Below are positions 25,985 through 33,920 of a stretch of 64,000 nucleotides of DNA, in pieces; position 1 is the stretch's first letter; every line of letters starts with the position of its first letter. The notes under the pieces were generated by a model. That model made no database searches. It worked only from the letters and a program-made list of their open reading frames with translations, and was not told where the DNA came from. The stretch is taken from NCBI RefSeq assembly GCF_900996235.1, contig NZ_CAAJGM010000111.1:620001-684000 (forward strand), in the 5' to 3' direction. The stretch is from Paraburkholderia sp. BCC1885. GTDB lineage: Bacteria; Pseudomonadota; Gammaproteobacteria; Burkholderiales; Burkholderiaceae. The position numbers and the translations under genes are program-made.

Positions 25985-26367
25985 GGCACGCCTCACATAG
26001 GGTTACCCACGGCGGAGGGGGCGAAGGGACACACAGGCGGCCCGCTTTTACGACCGTTGTGGGTATCAAGCTGTAAAGGCCTGGCGCCCCTGGGCGCATC
26101 CGCGCAAATCCCGGCCCGGCCCACGCCGACTGTCTGCAATGCACCATCCGTGACGTATCGCGTCAGACCGTCTACGCAGATTTTCCGCACCGAATCCGTG
26201 CTCGATCGAGTCCAACGCAATACATCGAGACAAATCACCTCCTTAGGCACAGGAGTTGCTCCTAAGGGAAACGGCGGCACACATGCGCAGCCCTGCATCG
26301 ATGCAGGCGCGCGGCTCACGAAGGCCCGCCGTTTTACTTATTCCAGCAATCCATCGAGGAGGGGCCC
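25985..26367. other. Intergenic region with structured leader before the DUF1328 gene
   Basis: The 383 bases after the lyase gene contain no supported ORF. The last 130 bases hold several inverted repeats described separately. Confidence 0.6.
26241..26336 (+). promoter_or_regulatory. Nested inverted repeats upstream of the DUF1328 gene
   Basis: Three dyads are stacked here. CCTTAGG (26241-26247) pairs with CCTAAGG (26261-26267). AAACGGCGG (26269-26277) pairs with CCGCCGTTT (26326-26334) and is followed by TACTT. Inside that stem is the perfect 16-base palindrome CCTGCATCGATGCAGG (26292-26307). This ends 32 bases before the DUF1328 start codon. It could be an attenuator, a transcript end or a protein-binding array. 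The pairings are seen; the role is unknown. Confidence 0.45.
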
Positions 26368-26529
26368 ATGCTTCGCTACGCAGCTATTTTCTTCATCATC
26401 GCCATCATTGCCGCCGTGTTCGGCTTCGGTGGCATTGCCGCCGGCGCGGCCGAAATCGCCAAGGTCCTGTTCTTTATCTTTATCGTGATCTTCCTCGTGA
26501 CCTTGCTGATGGGTGTCGTGAGACGCTGA
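26368..26529 (+). CDS. DUF1328 (UPF0391) small membrane protein
   Basis: A 53-residue, nearly all-hydrophobic protein: [20 protein letters not shown] and then [20 protein letters not shown], ending MGVVRR. This is the DUF1328/YtjA pattern of two membrane helices joined by [12 protein letters not shown]. The family has no defined function; in several bacteria it is induced by envelope or osmotic stress. A GAGGAGGGG ribosome-binding site precedes the ATG. The leader is highly structured. Confidence 0.9.
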   Translation: MLRYAAIFFIIAIIAAVFGFGGIAAGAAEIAKVLFFIFIVIFLVTLLMGVVRR

Positions 26530-26675
26530 GGCAGCAGGCGCGCCTCGTCCGGCACGCCGCGTCGTGAGGCGTGGTCGTGACGCTGTGACGGTCAACATGG
26601 CCGCCACCGCGCCGCAACAGATTGCAATAGTTACCGCGCACGCTTGCAATAGCTGCGAGCCATGCGCGGTTGACG

Positions 26676-27065
26676 TCAGCCAGGCATGGCGGCCGGATTC
26701 AGTTCGCAATGCAGGACTACCAGCCAGCGTCGCGGGCAATCGGCCGCGATGCGTGGTTCTGACTGTCCGTCGCGTGCGGCGGCCACAAAGCCCTTCTCTT
26801 TCGCAAGACCGAACGCGCGGCGCGCATCGGCCTGCAGCCACATCGAAATCAGCCCGCACGTTACGAAGCCGAACACGGAAATGATCTGTGGCGACAAGCC
26901 CGCATCGATCTGCTGTGCCAGCAGCGTGAAGGCCGTCGTCATAATCTGGCTCGCCACGATCGCAATCAGCGCCACCTTGAGCATGCCGCGCAACATCATC
27001 CCGGGTCGAGAACGCGCCATCTGTTTCTTGGGATCTTCCAAGGGCTTTTTCGAAGGGTCTTGCAT
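26676..27065 (-). CDS. Small membrane protein, unknown
   Basis: A 129-residue protein with a charged N-terminus (SKKPLEDPKKQMARSRPG), then two hydrophobic segments at about 28-49 (MLKVALIAIVASQIMTTAFT) and 58-77 (SPQIISVFGFVTCGLISMWL), and a soluble tail. It starts 12 bases after the stop of the GNAT gene, so they form a two-gene unit. I do not recognise a family, and the tail is compositionally ordinary. Confidence 0.6.
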   Translation of the reverse strand: MQDPSKKPLEDPKKQMARSRPGMMLRGMLKVALIAIVASQIMTTAFTLLAQQIDAGLSPQIISVFGFVTCGLISMWLQADARRAFGLAKEKGFVAAARDGQSEPRIAADCPRRWLVVLHCELNPAAMPG

Positions 27066-27077
27066 GATGCTGATTTC

Positions 27078-27719
27078 CTACGCCGCGCGGGCAATCTGGC
27101 GGTGCGGCAGTTCGAGGCGTCGCGCCCATGTCGCGAGCGTCCGGGCCACGACCGCGGGTCTGCTGAGAATGGCACTGTCGTAGCGCTTACCATCAAAGCG
27201 CGCGAAATCGACAATGCGAAAGCCCTGGCCGCGATAAAACGCAATCAGATGGGCGGCCGGCTGAGGGGCGTCGAGGGCGAGTTCCGCGTAGCCGCGCGTG
27301 GCCGCCCAATGATCTGCGAACGCCAGCAGCAAGGTGCCGATGCCGCGCGTCTGCCAGGCCGGTTCGACACCGAACTGGCGCAGGCTGGCAATCTCGCCAT
27401 ACCGGTACAGTTCGCACGGCGAATCAGGCTCCGGTGCATAGAGCGTCATCGTGCCGACGATGCGCCCGTCGCACACCGCCACGTAGCAGTCGCCGCGCAT
27501 GGCCCGTGAACGGGTTAGCGCGACGCTCTGATCCACGCAGGTGCAGTTGAGCCCCATCTCGCCGAGCCGCGCAAACGCTCGATGCAGCATGCCTGTGAGC
27601 GCATCGAACGAGTCACGCGCCGGATCGAAGCGCCGCAGTTCGATGCGGCCGGGGCCGCGCTGGACATAATCGATCCGTTTGGGCTGCTGCGTGGCTGCGT
27701 GTTTGTTCACCTTGACCAT
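27078..27719 (-). CDS. GNAT family N-acetyltransferase
   Basis: The 213-residue protein has a GNAT domain at about 25-190. The acetyl-CoA loop is in GVEPAWQTRGIGTLLLAFADHWA (residues about 116-138), matching the Q/R-x-x-G-x-G/A motif, with a preceding beta strand GRIVGTMTLYAPE and a late FYRGQGFRIV. It transfers an acetyl group to an unknown amine. It is first in a two-gene unit with the membrane protein at 26676. The ATG at 27719 is used. Confidence 0.85.
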   Translation of the reverse strand: MVKVNKHAATQQPKRIDYVQRGPGRIELRRFDPARDSFDALTGMLHRAFARLGEMGLNCTCVDQSVALTRSRAMRGDCYVAVCDGRIVGTMTLYAPEPDSPCELYRYGEIASLRQFGVEPAWQTRGIGTLLLAFADHWAATRGYAELALDAPQPAAHLIAFYRGQGFRIVDFARFDGKRYDSAILSRPAVVARTLATWARRLELPHRQIARAA

Positions 27720-27818
27720 CCGGGTTCATCAGGGTGATCGAAGTGTAGGTTTGGGCAGGGTTCGCCCGCAAGAAAAAATCTCGTAAAAACTGCGGCTTTG
27801 ATGGCAACACGGCCACGC

Positions 27819-28439
27819 TCACATCACCGCCGCCCACGGCTGGCGACTAAAATGCGCGCGCTCGAAGGCTTCGATTTCCGGCAGGGCCGCGAGCGTCAGA
27901 TCGATCGTATCCATGCCGTCCATCACCATGCGTTTATGGCGTGCGCCGAGCGGAAACGAAAACGCACGACCGTCGGCGGTGCTCACCTTCTGCTGTTCCA
28001 GGTCGATGCGCAATGACGCCGCCTCAGTCTGCGGCGCCTCGCTCAATTCCAGTAATTGATTGACCTCGCCGCGTTCGAGCTGCACCAGCAGCAGGCGGTT
28101 GTTCATTGCATTGGAATAGAAAATCTCCGCGAAACTCGGTGCGATAACGGCATCGAAGCCATACTGCTGCAGTCCCCACACGGCATGCTCGCGGCTCGAG
28201 CCGCAACCGAAGTTCGCACCGCCAATCAGCACGCGCGCACCGCGATAGCGCGCCTGGTTGAGCACGCAAGCGTCGCGCGCTGTGCCTTGGGCGTCGAAAC
28301 GCAAGTCGTAGAGCAGGCCGTTTGCGAGACCCGCCTTGTCGATGATGCGTAAAAACTGCTTCGGCATGATCTGGTCGGTGTCGAGATTTTCGATCGGCAA
28401 AGGCACGGCAAAGCCTTCGATCATGGTGAGCTTAGTCAT
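27819..28439 (-). CDS. leuD: 3-isopropylmalate dehydratase-type small subunit
   Basis: The 206-residue swivel-domain subunit has LeuD signatures: IENLDTDQIMPKQFLR at about 15-30, LIGGANFGCGSSREHAVWGL at about 70-89 and FAEIFYSNAMNNRLL at about 110-124. With the large subunit it forms an aconitase-fold isomerase. I chose ATG 28439, which overlaps the leuC stop (ATGACTAA), rather than ATG 28463. No leuA or leuB is adjacent, and the pair follows a dehalogenase-like gene under a LysR regulator, so it may be a catabolic paralogue rather than the leucine enzyme. Confidence 0.88.
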   Translation of the reverse strand: MTKLTMIEGFAVPLPIENLDTDQIMPKQFLRIIDKAGLANGLLYDLRFDAQGTARDACVLNQARYRGARVLIGGANFGCGSSREHAVWGLQQYGFDAVIAPSFAEIFYSNAMNNRLLLVQLERGEVNQLLELSEAPQTEAASLRIDLEQQKVSTADGRAFSFPLGARHKRMVMDGMDTIDLTLAALPEIEAFERAHFSRQPWAAVM

Positions 28440-29850
28440 GGCGCGGCTCCAGAGTGCGGACATCGGTGATGCAGCCAGTCAGTGCGGCGGCGGCGGCCAT
28501 GGCGGGACTCATCAGGTGAGTGCGCCCACCGCGCCCCTGGCGGCCTTCGAAATTGCGGTTGGTGGTCGAGGCGCAGCGCTCGCCGTCGGTGAGCACGTCG
28601 TCGTTCATCGCAAGACACATCGAGCAACCCGGTTCGCGCCATTCGAAACCTGCCTCGGTCAGGATTGCGTCGAGCCCTTCGGCCTGGGCCTGGCGGCGCA
28701 CGCTGCCGGAACCCGGCACGACCATGGCCCGCACCTTCGGCGCGACGTGGCGGCCGCGCACAAGGTCCGCGACGATACGCAGGTCTTCGATACGGCCGTT
28801 GGTACATGAGCCAATGAAGACCCGGTCGACCGGCGTACCCGCAATCGCCTGGCTCTCCGTAAGATCCATATAGGCAAGCGCGCGGCGCAGCGCCGCGGCG
28901 GCCTCGGGGCTCGGCTGCGCGGCGGCGGCGGGTATCTGCGCATCGACGGCCATGGCCTGATCCGGACTCGTGCCCCACGTGACGAACGGCACGACCTCGC
29001 GGGCGTCGAAGCGGAACTCGGCGTCGAACGCCGCGCCTTCGTCGGAGCGGAGTTCGCGCCACGCGGTTTCGGCAGCGTGCCATGCGGCAGCGTCGAGCGA
29101 AACCGCATGCTTGCGGACATAAGCGAGCGTGGTGGCGTCCGGGGCGATCAATGCAGCGCGCGCGCCTGCTTCCACGGTCATGTTGCAAATGGTCATGCGC
29201 GCTTCCGCCGACAAGGCGCCAATCGCCGAGCCGGCGAATTCCACCGCATAGCCGCGTGCGCCTTGTGCGCCGATGCGGCTGATGATCCACAGAATCAGGT
29301 CTTTCGACGAGGTCCCATAAGGCAAGACGCCGTCGATCACGATCCGCATGGTGTCGGCGAGCCGATACACCAGGGTCTGCGTCGCCAGCACGTGTTCGAC
29401 TTCCGACGTGCCGATACCGAAGCCCAACGCTCCGAGCGCGCCATACGTGGTGGTATGGCTATCGCCGCACAGCACGACCATGCCGGGGCGGATCAGGCCA
29501 AGTTCCGGCGCGACGATATGCTCGATACCCTGCAACGGATCGTTGGCCGCGAGCAGGCGGATGCCTTCGCGCCGGCAGTTGCGCGCCAGATTCTCGGCCT
29601 GCAGAAACGAGGCGGCATCGCGAATCACGCGCGGCGTTTCCGCGTGCGTCGGGATGATGTGACTCACCACCGCGAGTTGCTGGCGCGGCCGCCGCACGGC
29701 TCGATGTTTCGCTTCGAGCCCGGCAAATGCCTGCGGGCTGGTGTATTCGTTCATCAGATGCAGGTCGACATAAAGAAGCACGTTCTGTTCGTCGACTGAC
29801 GTTACGGTGTGCGAATCAACCAGCTTCTGATAAAGCGTTCGGCTCGACAT
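28432..29850 (-). CDS. leuC: 3-isopropylmalate dehydratase-type large subunit
   Basis: The 472-residue protein keeps the [4Fe-4S] ligands: Cys349 in FIGSCTNGRIEDL, and Cys409 and Cys412 in PGCSMCLAMNDD. GDSHTTTYGALGALGFGIGT is at about 129-148. It begins SSRTLYQKLVDSHTVTSVDE. Some family positions differ from housekeeping LeuC, for example SHIIPTHAETPRV where DHNVPT is usual. The ATG at 29850 is chosen; a frame open to 30324 only runs back into the hydrolase gene. It lies between the hydrolase (35 bases upstream) and leuD (overlapping), with no other leucine genes nearby. The substrate is uncertain. Confidence 0.88.
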   Translation of the reverse strand: MSSRTLYQKLVDSHTVTSVDEQNVLLYVDLHLMNEYTSPQAFAGLEAKHRAVRRPRQQLAVVSHIIPTHAETPRVIRDAASFLQAENLARNCRREGIRLLAANDPLQGIEHIVAPELGLIRPGMVVLCGDSHTTTYGALGALGFGIGTSEVEHVLATQTLVYRLADTMRIVIDGVLPYGTSSKDLILWIISRIGAQGARGYAVEFAGSAIGALSAEARMTICNMTVEAGARAALIAPDATTLAYVRKHAVSLDAAAWHAAETAWRELRSDEGAAFDAEFRFDAREVVPFVTWGTSPDQAMAVDAQIPAAAAQPSPEAAAALRRALAYMDLTESQAIAGTPVDRVFIGSCTNGRIEDLRIVADLVRGRHVAPKVRAMVVPGSGSVRRQAQAEGLDAILTEAGFEWREPGCSMCLAMNDDVLTDGERCASTTNRNFEGRQGRGGRTHLMSPAMAAAAALTGCITDVRTLEPRHD

Positions 29851-29885
29851 GATGGACTGACCTTTTCGAACAGTAGGCGCCACGA

Positions 29886-30764
29886 TCAGGCGCACAGAAA
29901 CGGCAAGGCTTGCGCGAGCAGTAACTCGGGCGCCTCCTCCGCGATGTAGTGGCCACACGGCAGCGAACCGCCGCATACCTGCGGCGCCCATGTTCGCCAT
30001 TCGCTTAGGGCATCGAAGCACTTTTCGATCACGCCCTCGGCGCCCCACAAGGCCATCAGCTCGCAGACGATCTTGCGGCCTGCGGCAAGATCCTCGCGGT
30101 CGTGCTCGAGATCGATCGTCACGCTCGCGCGATAATCTTCGCAGATCCCGTGCGCGGTGAGCGGGTCGCGCAGGCAGCGCAGGTATTCTGCATACGCCTG
30201 CGGCGCGAACGGCTTGAGCCCGGCACTGCGCGCACCGATGGTCTGCTGGAGATACAGGTCCGGGTCGGCGCGAATCAGCGTCTCCGGAAACGGCGCGGGC
30301 CGCACCAGAAAGAACCAGTGCCAATAGGCCCGGGCGAACTCGAACGAGGTGTTCTCGTACATGGCGAGCGTCGGTGCGACGTCGAGCGTGACAAGCCGTG
30401 TCACCGTGTGCGGATGATCGAGCGCCATGCGCGCCGCGACCCGGGCGCCGCGGTCGTGCGCCAGCACCGCGAATTGCGAAAAGCCCAGCGCGCGCATCAA
30501 TTCCACCTGATCGAGCGCCATGCGGCGCTTCGAGTAATTGCCGTGGTCCGCGTCGCCCGCCGGCTTGCCGCTGTCGCCATAGCCGCGCAGGTCCGCCGCG
30601 ACCACCGTGAAGTGCCGCGCCAGCGTCGGCGCCACCTTGTGCCAGATTGCATGAGTCTGCGGATGTCCGTGCAACAACAGCAGCGCGGGCCCGGCGCCGC
30701 CGCGAATCGCGTGAATCTTCACGCCGTCGACCATCGTGCTCACATCGCTGAACTCATCGAACAC
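29886..30764 (-). CDS. Fluoroacetate dehalogenase-like alpha/beta hydrolase
   Basis: The 292-residue hydrolase matches fluoroacetate dehalogenase residue for residue at its key sites. These are the nucleophile Asp104 with Arg105 and Arg108 (AHDRGARVAARM), the acid Asp128 (TLDVAP), the halide pocket His149-Trp150 (YWHWFF) and Tyr211 (CEDYRAS), and the catalytic His272 (PCGHYIAEE). The known enzyme of Burkholderia sp. FA1 uses Asp104, Arg105, Arg108, Asp128, His149, Trp150, Tyr212 and His271. The reaction would be haloacetate to glycolate plus halide, in the cytoplasm. The start is GTG 30764 with GGGAGAG upstream. It heads an operon with leuC/leuD, divergent from a LysR gene. Confidence 0.85.
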   Translation of the reverse strand: MFDEFSDVSTMVDGVKIHAIRGGAGPALLLLHGHPQTHAIWHKVAPTLARHFTVVAADLRGYGDSGKPAGDADHGNYSKRRMALDQVELMRALGFSQFAVLAHDRGARVAARMALDHPHTVTRLVTLDVAPTLAMYENTSFEFARAYWHWFFLVRPAPFPETLIRADPDLYLQQTIGARSAGLKPFAPQAYAEYLRCLRDPLTAHGICEDYRASVTIDLEHDREDLAAGRKIVCELMALWGAEGVIEKCFDALSEWRTWAPQVCGGSLPCGHYIAEEAPELLLAQALPFLCA

Positions 30765-30855
30765 CGCGCTCTCCCGAGGTTTTGTAGTAGTTTAATTGCT
30801 GCCTGACGCGATATGGTTTCGGCAAAAGCAATCCATCCTTAACTTCGAGGCAACA

Positions 30856-31752
30856 ATGGACAGCCTTTCCGATCTCGGCTTTTTCGCGCTGCTCGCTCGC
30901 CAGCAAAGCCTTACGGCCGCCGCACGAGAACTCGGCGTGACCACGCCCTCCGTGAGCAAGCGGCTCGCCCAAATCGAGCGGCGTCTCGGCGTGCGGCTCC
31001 TGAACCGCACCACCCGGCGCGTCAGCCTGACGAGCGAGGGCGAGCTGTATCTGGGCAACGGCGCGCGCATTCTTTCCGAGCTGGCCGAACTCGAGCAACT
31101 CGTCACCCGCAGCCGGGCCGAACCAACCGGCTTGCTGCGCGTGAACGCCTCGTTCGGCTTCGGGCGCACGCATATCGCGCCGGCCATCGCGGCGTTCGTC
31201 GAGCGCTATCCCGGCATGGAGATTCAGCTGCATTTGACGGACCGGCCCGTCAGCCTGCAAGACCACGGGTTCGACCTGGGGATTCGCTTCGGCGATGTGC
31301 CCGACGCGCGCATCAACGCGCGCCTGCTGCTGAAGAACCGGCGGCTGGTGTGCGCCTCCCCAGCTTATCTGCGGCGGCGCACGGTGCCGCTGACGCCGCA
31401 CGACCTGACGCAACACGATTGCATCGTGCTGCGCGAGAACGAATCGGCCTATGGCACGTGGTATTTCTCGCGCGGCAAGAAGGTGGAGACGGTGAAGGTG
31501 AACGGCCCGTTGAGCAGCAACGACGGCAGCAGCGTGCTGAACTGGGCGCTTCAGGGGCGCGGCATCGTGATGCGTTCGCAATGGGAGATCGGCGAGTATC
31601 TGAAGCGCGGCAAGCTCGTGCCGCTACTCGAAGACTGGGCGCTGCCGAATGCGGATATTTATGCGGTGTATCTGGAACGGCACCGACTGTCGGCGAAGTT
31701 GCGGACGTTCATGGAGTTCGTCGGTGAACGGTTGCAGGCGAAAGGCTTGTGA
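30856..31752 (+). CDS. LysR-family transcriptional regulator
   Basis: The 298-residue regulator has a helix-turn-helix at about 5-62 (QQSLTAAARELGVTTPSVSKRLAQIERRLG) and an effector domain from about 90. ATG 30856, with GAGG upstream, fits the family start. The gene is divergent from the dehalogenase-like/leuCD operon and separated from it by about 90 bases, so it most likely activates that operon in response to its substrate. Confidence 0.9.
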   Translation: MDSLSDLGFFALLARQQSLTAAARELGVTTPSVSKRLAQIERRLGVRLLNRTTRRVSLTSEGELYLGNGARILSELAELEQLVTRSRAEPTGLLRVNASFGFGRTHIAPAIAAFVERYPGMEIQLHLTDRPVSLQDHGFDLGIRFGDVPDARINARLLLKNRRLVCASPAYLRRRTVPLTPHDLTQHDCIVLRENESAYGTWYFSRGKKVETVKVNGPLSSNDGSSVLNWALQGRGIVMRSQWEIGEYLKRGKLVPLLEDWALPNADIYAVYLERHRLSAKLRTFMEFVGERLQAKGL

Positions 31753-31810
31753 GGTTGCAAAGCAGCGCGTTCAATTCAGACGGGGTTCTCAGGCGTGGCA
31801 TTGATGCGCG

Positions 31811-31834
31811 GCGTTCAGGCGTGGCGTTCAGGCG
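31811..31834. repeat. Two tandem copies of a 13-base unit across the rmlC stop codon
   Basis: GCGTTCAGGCGTG is followed by GCGTTCAGGCGTA, overlapping the minus-strand stop of rmlC at 31828-31830. A related TTCTCAGGCGTGG lies about 20 bases earlier. This is probably a local duplication that duplicated the stop region. Confidence 0.6.
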
Positions 31835-32379
31835 TAATACTCCGCCTCATATAAGCGCCTGCCGGCCTCGTCCTTCGCGGCGAGAATCGGCGCAAACTCG
31901 ATGGGCCAGTCGACGCCGATATCCGGGTCGCTCCACAGCAGGCTGCGTTCGTGCTCGGGATACCAATAGTCGGTGGCCTTGCACAGGCATTCGGCCATAT
32001 CCGACATCACCACGAAGCCGTGCGCGAAGCCCGGCGGCACCCACATCTGCCGACGGTTGGCGGCGCTCAGATGGACGCCGATCCATTTTCCGAAGTTGTG
32101 CGAACTTAGCCGGATATCCACCGCCACGTCGAACACATCGCCCGCCACCACCCGCACGAGCTTGCCCTGCGGATGCTGGATCTGATAATGCAGCCCGCGC
32201 AGCACCCCACGCCGCGAACGCGAATGATCGTCCTGCACGAACTCTACGTCCGGGGCGATGCGGCTCGCGAATTCGTCGGCGTTGAAGGTTTCGAACGCGC
32301 TGCCCAGCTCGTCGTAAAACATGTCGGATTCGACAATCACGACTTCTGGCAATGCAGTCCGGATCACCTTGATACCCAT
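31828..32379 (-). CDS. rmlC: dTDP-4-dehydrorhamnose 3,5-epimerase
   Basis: The 183-residue cupin enzyme has the catalytic His64 in GVLRGLHYQ, Tyr138 in ATDYWYPEHE and the WVPPGFAHGFVV block at 113-124. It epimerises dTDP-4-keto-6-deoxyglucose at C3 and C5 on the way to dTDP-L-rhamnose. I use ATG 32379 (MGIKVIRTALPEVVIVES), the family start; a longer frame upstream is spurious. RmlA, RmlB and RmlD are absent from the window, so the pathway must be completed elsewhere. It follows the flippase gene in the same direction and marks one end of the EPS locus. Confidence 0.93.
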   Translation of the reverse strand: MGIKVIRTALPEVVIVESDMFYDELGSAFETFNADEFASRIAPDVEFVQDDHSRSRRGVLRGLHYQIQHPQGKLVRVVAGDVFDVAVDIRLSSHNFGKWIGVHLSAANRRQMWVPPGFAHGFVVMSDMAECLCKATDYWYPEHERSLLWSDPDIGVDWPIEFAPILAAKDEAGRRLYEAEYYA

Positions 32380-32507
32380 ACCGCTCAATCCATGAAGTGT
32401 TGCTACCGTGTCGTAACCGAGGCGCTGGACCCGCTGGGCAAGCCGCTCACAACCGCGCCGCGCGGCGTGCGCCGCACCCAGCCTGCCCGCGTGCAGATAG
32501 CGTGCGC

Positions 32508-33785
32508 TCATGTGGCCGCACGAGCGGCGAGGCGCGCGCCCAGCACGGTACGATAGAGCATCCAGGCGGCGCTCACCGAGAGACCGGCGGTCATGCCCCA
32601 CGCCACGCCCGTCACCCCCCACCAGTGCGTTGCCGGCGGCACGATAATCAGGAGTACGATGACTTGCAGGATGGAGGCCTGGGTGGCCGCCTTCGGCGCG
32701 CCGACCGCGCGCAGATACGCGACCAGAATCGCGATCTCCGCGCCGATCGCCATGTTGATCACGAAGATGCGGAACAACGGCACCGCCGACATCCACGCCG
32801 GCCCTAGCACCAGCATGAAGAGCGGCCCGGCGGTCAGTCTGAGCACCAGCACGACCACCACGAGCCCGACGCTGATCACCGCGAAATAGCGCATGAAAAG
32901 CCGGGTCGCGGAGCCGTCTTCGCGACGATAGTGCGCGGAAAAAGTGGGAAACAGATACTGTCCCAGCGCGATCGCCGCGTCGGCGAGCAGCATCTGCGCG
33001 AGCTTGGAGGACATCTGATAAGCGCCGAGCGCGACCGGTCCGAGCAGTTTCGCCACCAGCACCTTGTCGAACTGGTTGAGCAGCAGATTGACGACGCTAC
33101 CCGCCCAGATCCAGCGGCTGAAATTCACGTAGTGGCCGATGCCGTGCCACGCGAGACGCACCGGCGGTCGCGGCGACATGGTGGTCCAGGTAAGTCCGGT
33201 CTTCAGGCTCTCGCCCACCATCATGCCAAGCAGCACCGCATAAGCACCGGCGCCGGCCCAGGCGGCGGCGAGCCCGAGAGCGCAATCGGCAAATGCCGCG
33301 GCGATTTCGACGCCAGCCAGTTGCTGGAAGCGCCGTTCGCGCTGGACCATGAAATAAGCGGGAGAAGCGAGGCCGCGCAGCAATGGCAACGCGGCAGCCA
33401 GTTGCAGCAGCGCCAGCGATCCGCCGAGATGGAACTGCGCGTTCATCAATGGCGCGAGCGCCACCAGCAACAGCGCGATCAACGCGCCGCGCGCCGTGAG
33501 CGTGGTCCACACCGCACCGAGTTCGGAGCGCGTCGGCGTGCTCTTCGCCTGCACTACCGCCTGCGCGAGGCCGGTGTCGCTCAAGGCTTCGGCAATCGCC
33601 ACGGAAAGCAGCGCCACGCTGACGCTGCCGATCGCCGCCGGCCCCAGCATGCGGCCAATCGCGAGAAATTTGACCGCCACGAGCCCGCGCACCAGCACCT
33701 GCTGGATCAGCACCCAGGTTGCCGCGCTGCCGCCGAAAGCAGAAGCAGGCCTCATCGAGACAAGCGGAACCCTTATCGATCTCAC
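32508..33785 (-). CDS. wzx: Wzx-type oligosaccharide flippase
   Basis: The 425-residue protein has about 12 hydrophobic segments and the polysaccharide-biosynthesis (MATE/Wzx) pattern, including VLIQQVLVRGLVAVKFLAIG near the start and KVLVAKLLGPVALGAYQMSS near 245. It should flip undecaprenyl-linked repeat units across the inner membrane. I prefer GTG 33785, which has AGGGGAGG eight bases upstream, over the more distal ATG 33818. It is divergent from the glycosyltransferase gene at 33921, with rmlC downstream. Confidence 0.88.
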   Translation of the reverse strand: MRSIRVPLVSMRPASAFGGSAATWVLIQQVLVRGLVAVKFLAIGRMLGPAAIGSVSVALLSVAIAEALSDTGLAQAVVQAKSTPTRSELGAVWTTLTARGALIALLLVALAPLMNAQFHLGGSLALLQLAAALPLLRGLASPAYFMVQRERRFQQLAGVEIAAAFADCALGLAAAWAGAGAYAVLLGMMVGESLKTGLTWTTMSPRPPVRLAWHGIGHYVNFSRWIWAGSVVNLLLNQFDKVLVAKLLGPVALGAYQMSSKLAQMLLADAAIALGQYLFPTFSAHYRREDGSATRLFMRYFAVISVGLVVVVLVLRLTAGPLFMLVLGPAWMSAVPLFRIFVINMAIGAEIAILVAYLRAVGAPKAATQASILQVIVLLIIVPPATHWWGVTGVAWGMTAGLSVSAAWMLYRTVLGARLAARAAT

Positions 33786-33920
33786 TGAAGCCTCCCCTTG
33801 CCTGCATGAGTCAACCATTGTCTGACACGGTAACGCGGCCGTTTATGCGGGGACCGCCATCTCATAGCCGATTTCGGCCCCGCCCAGGCTCGCGGGGATG
33901 TTTTTCGCTACCGTTGGGGC

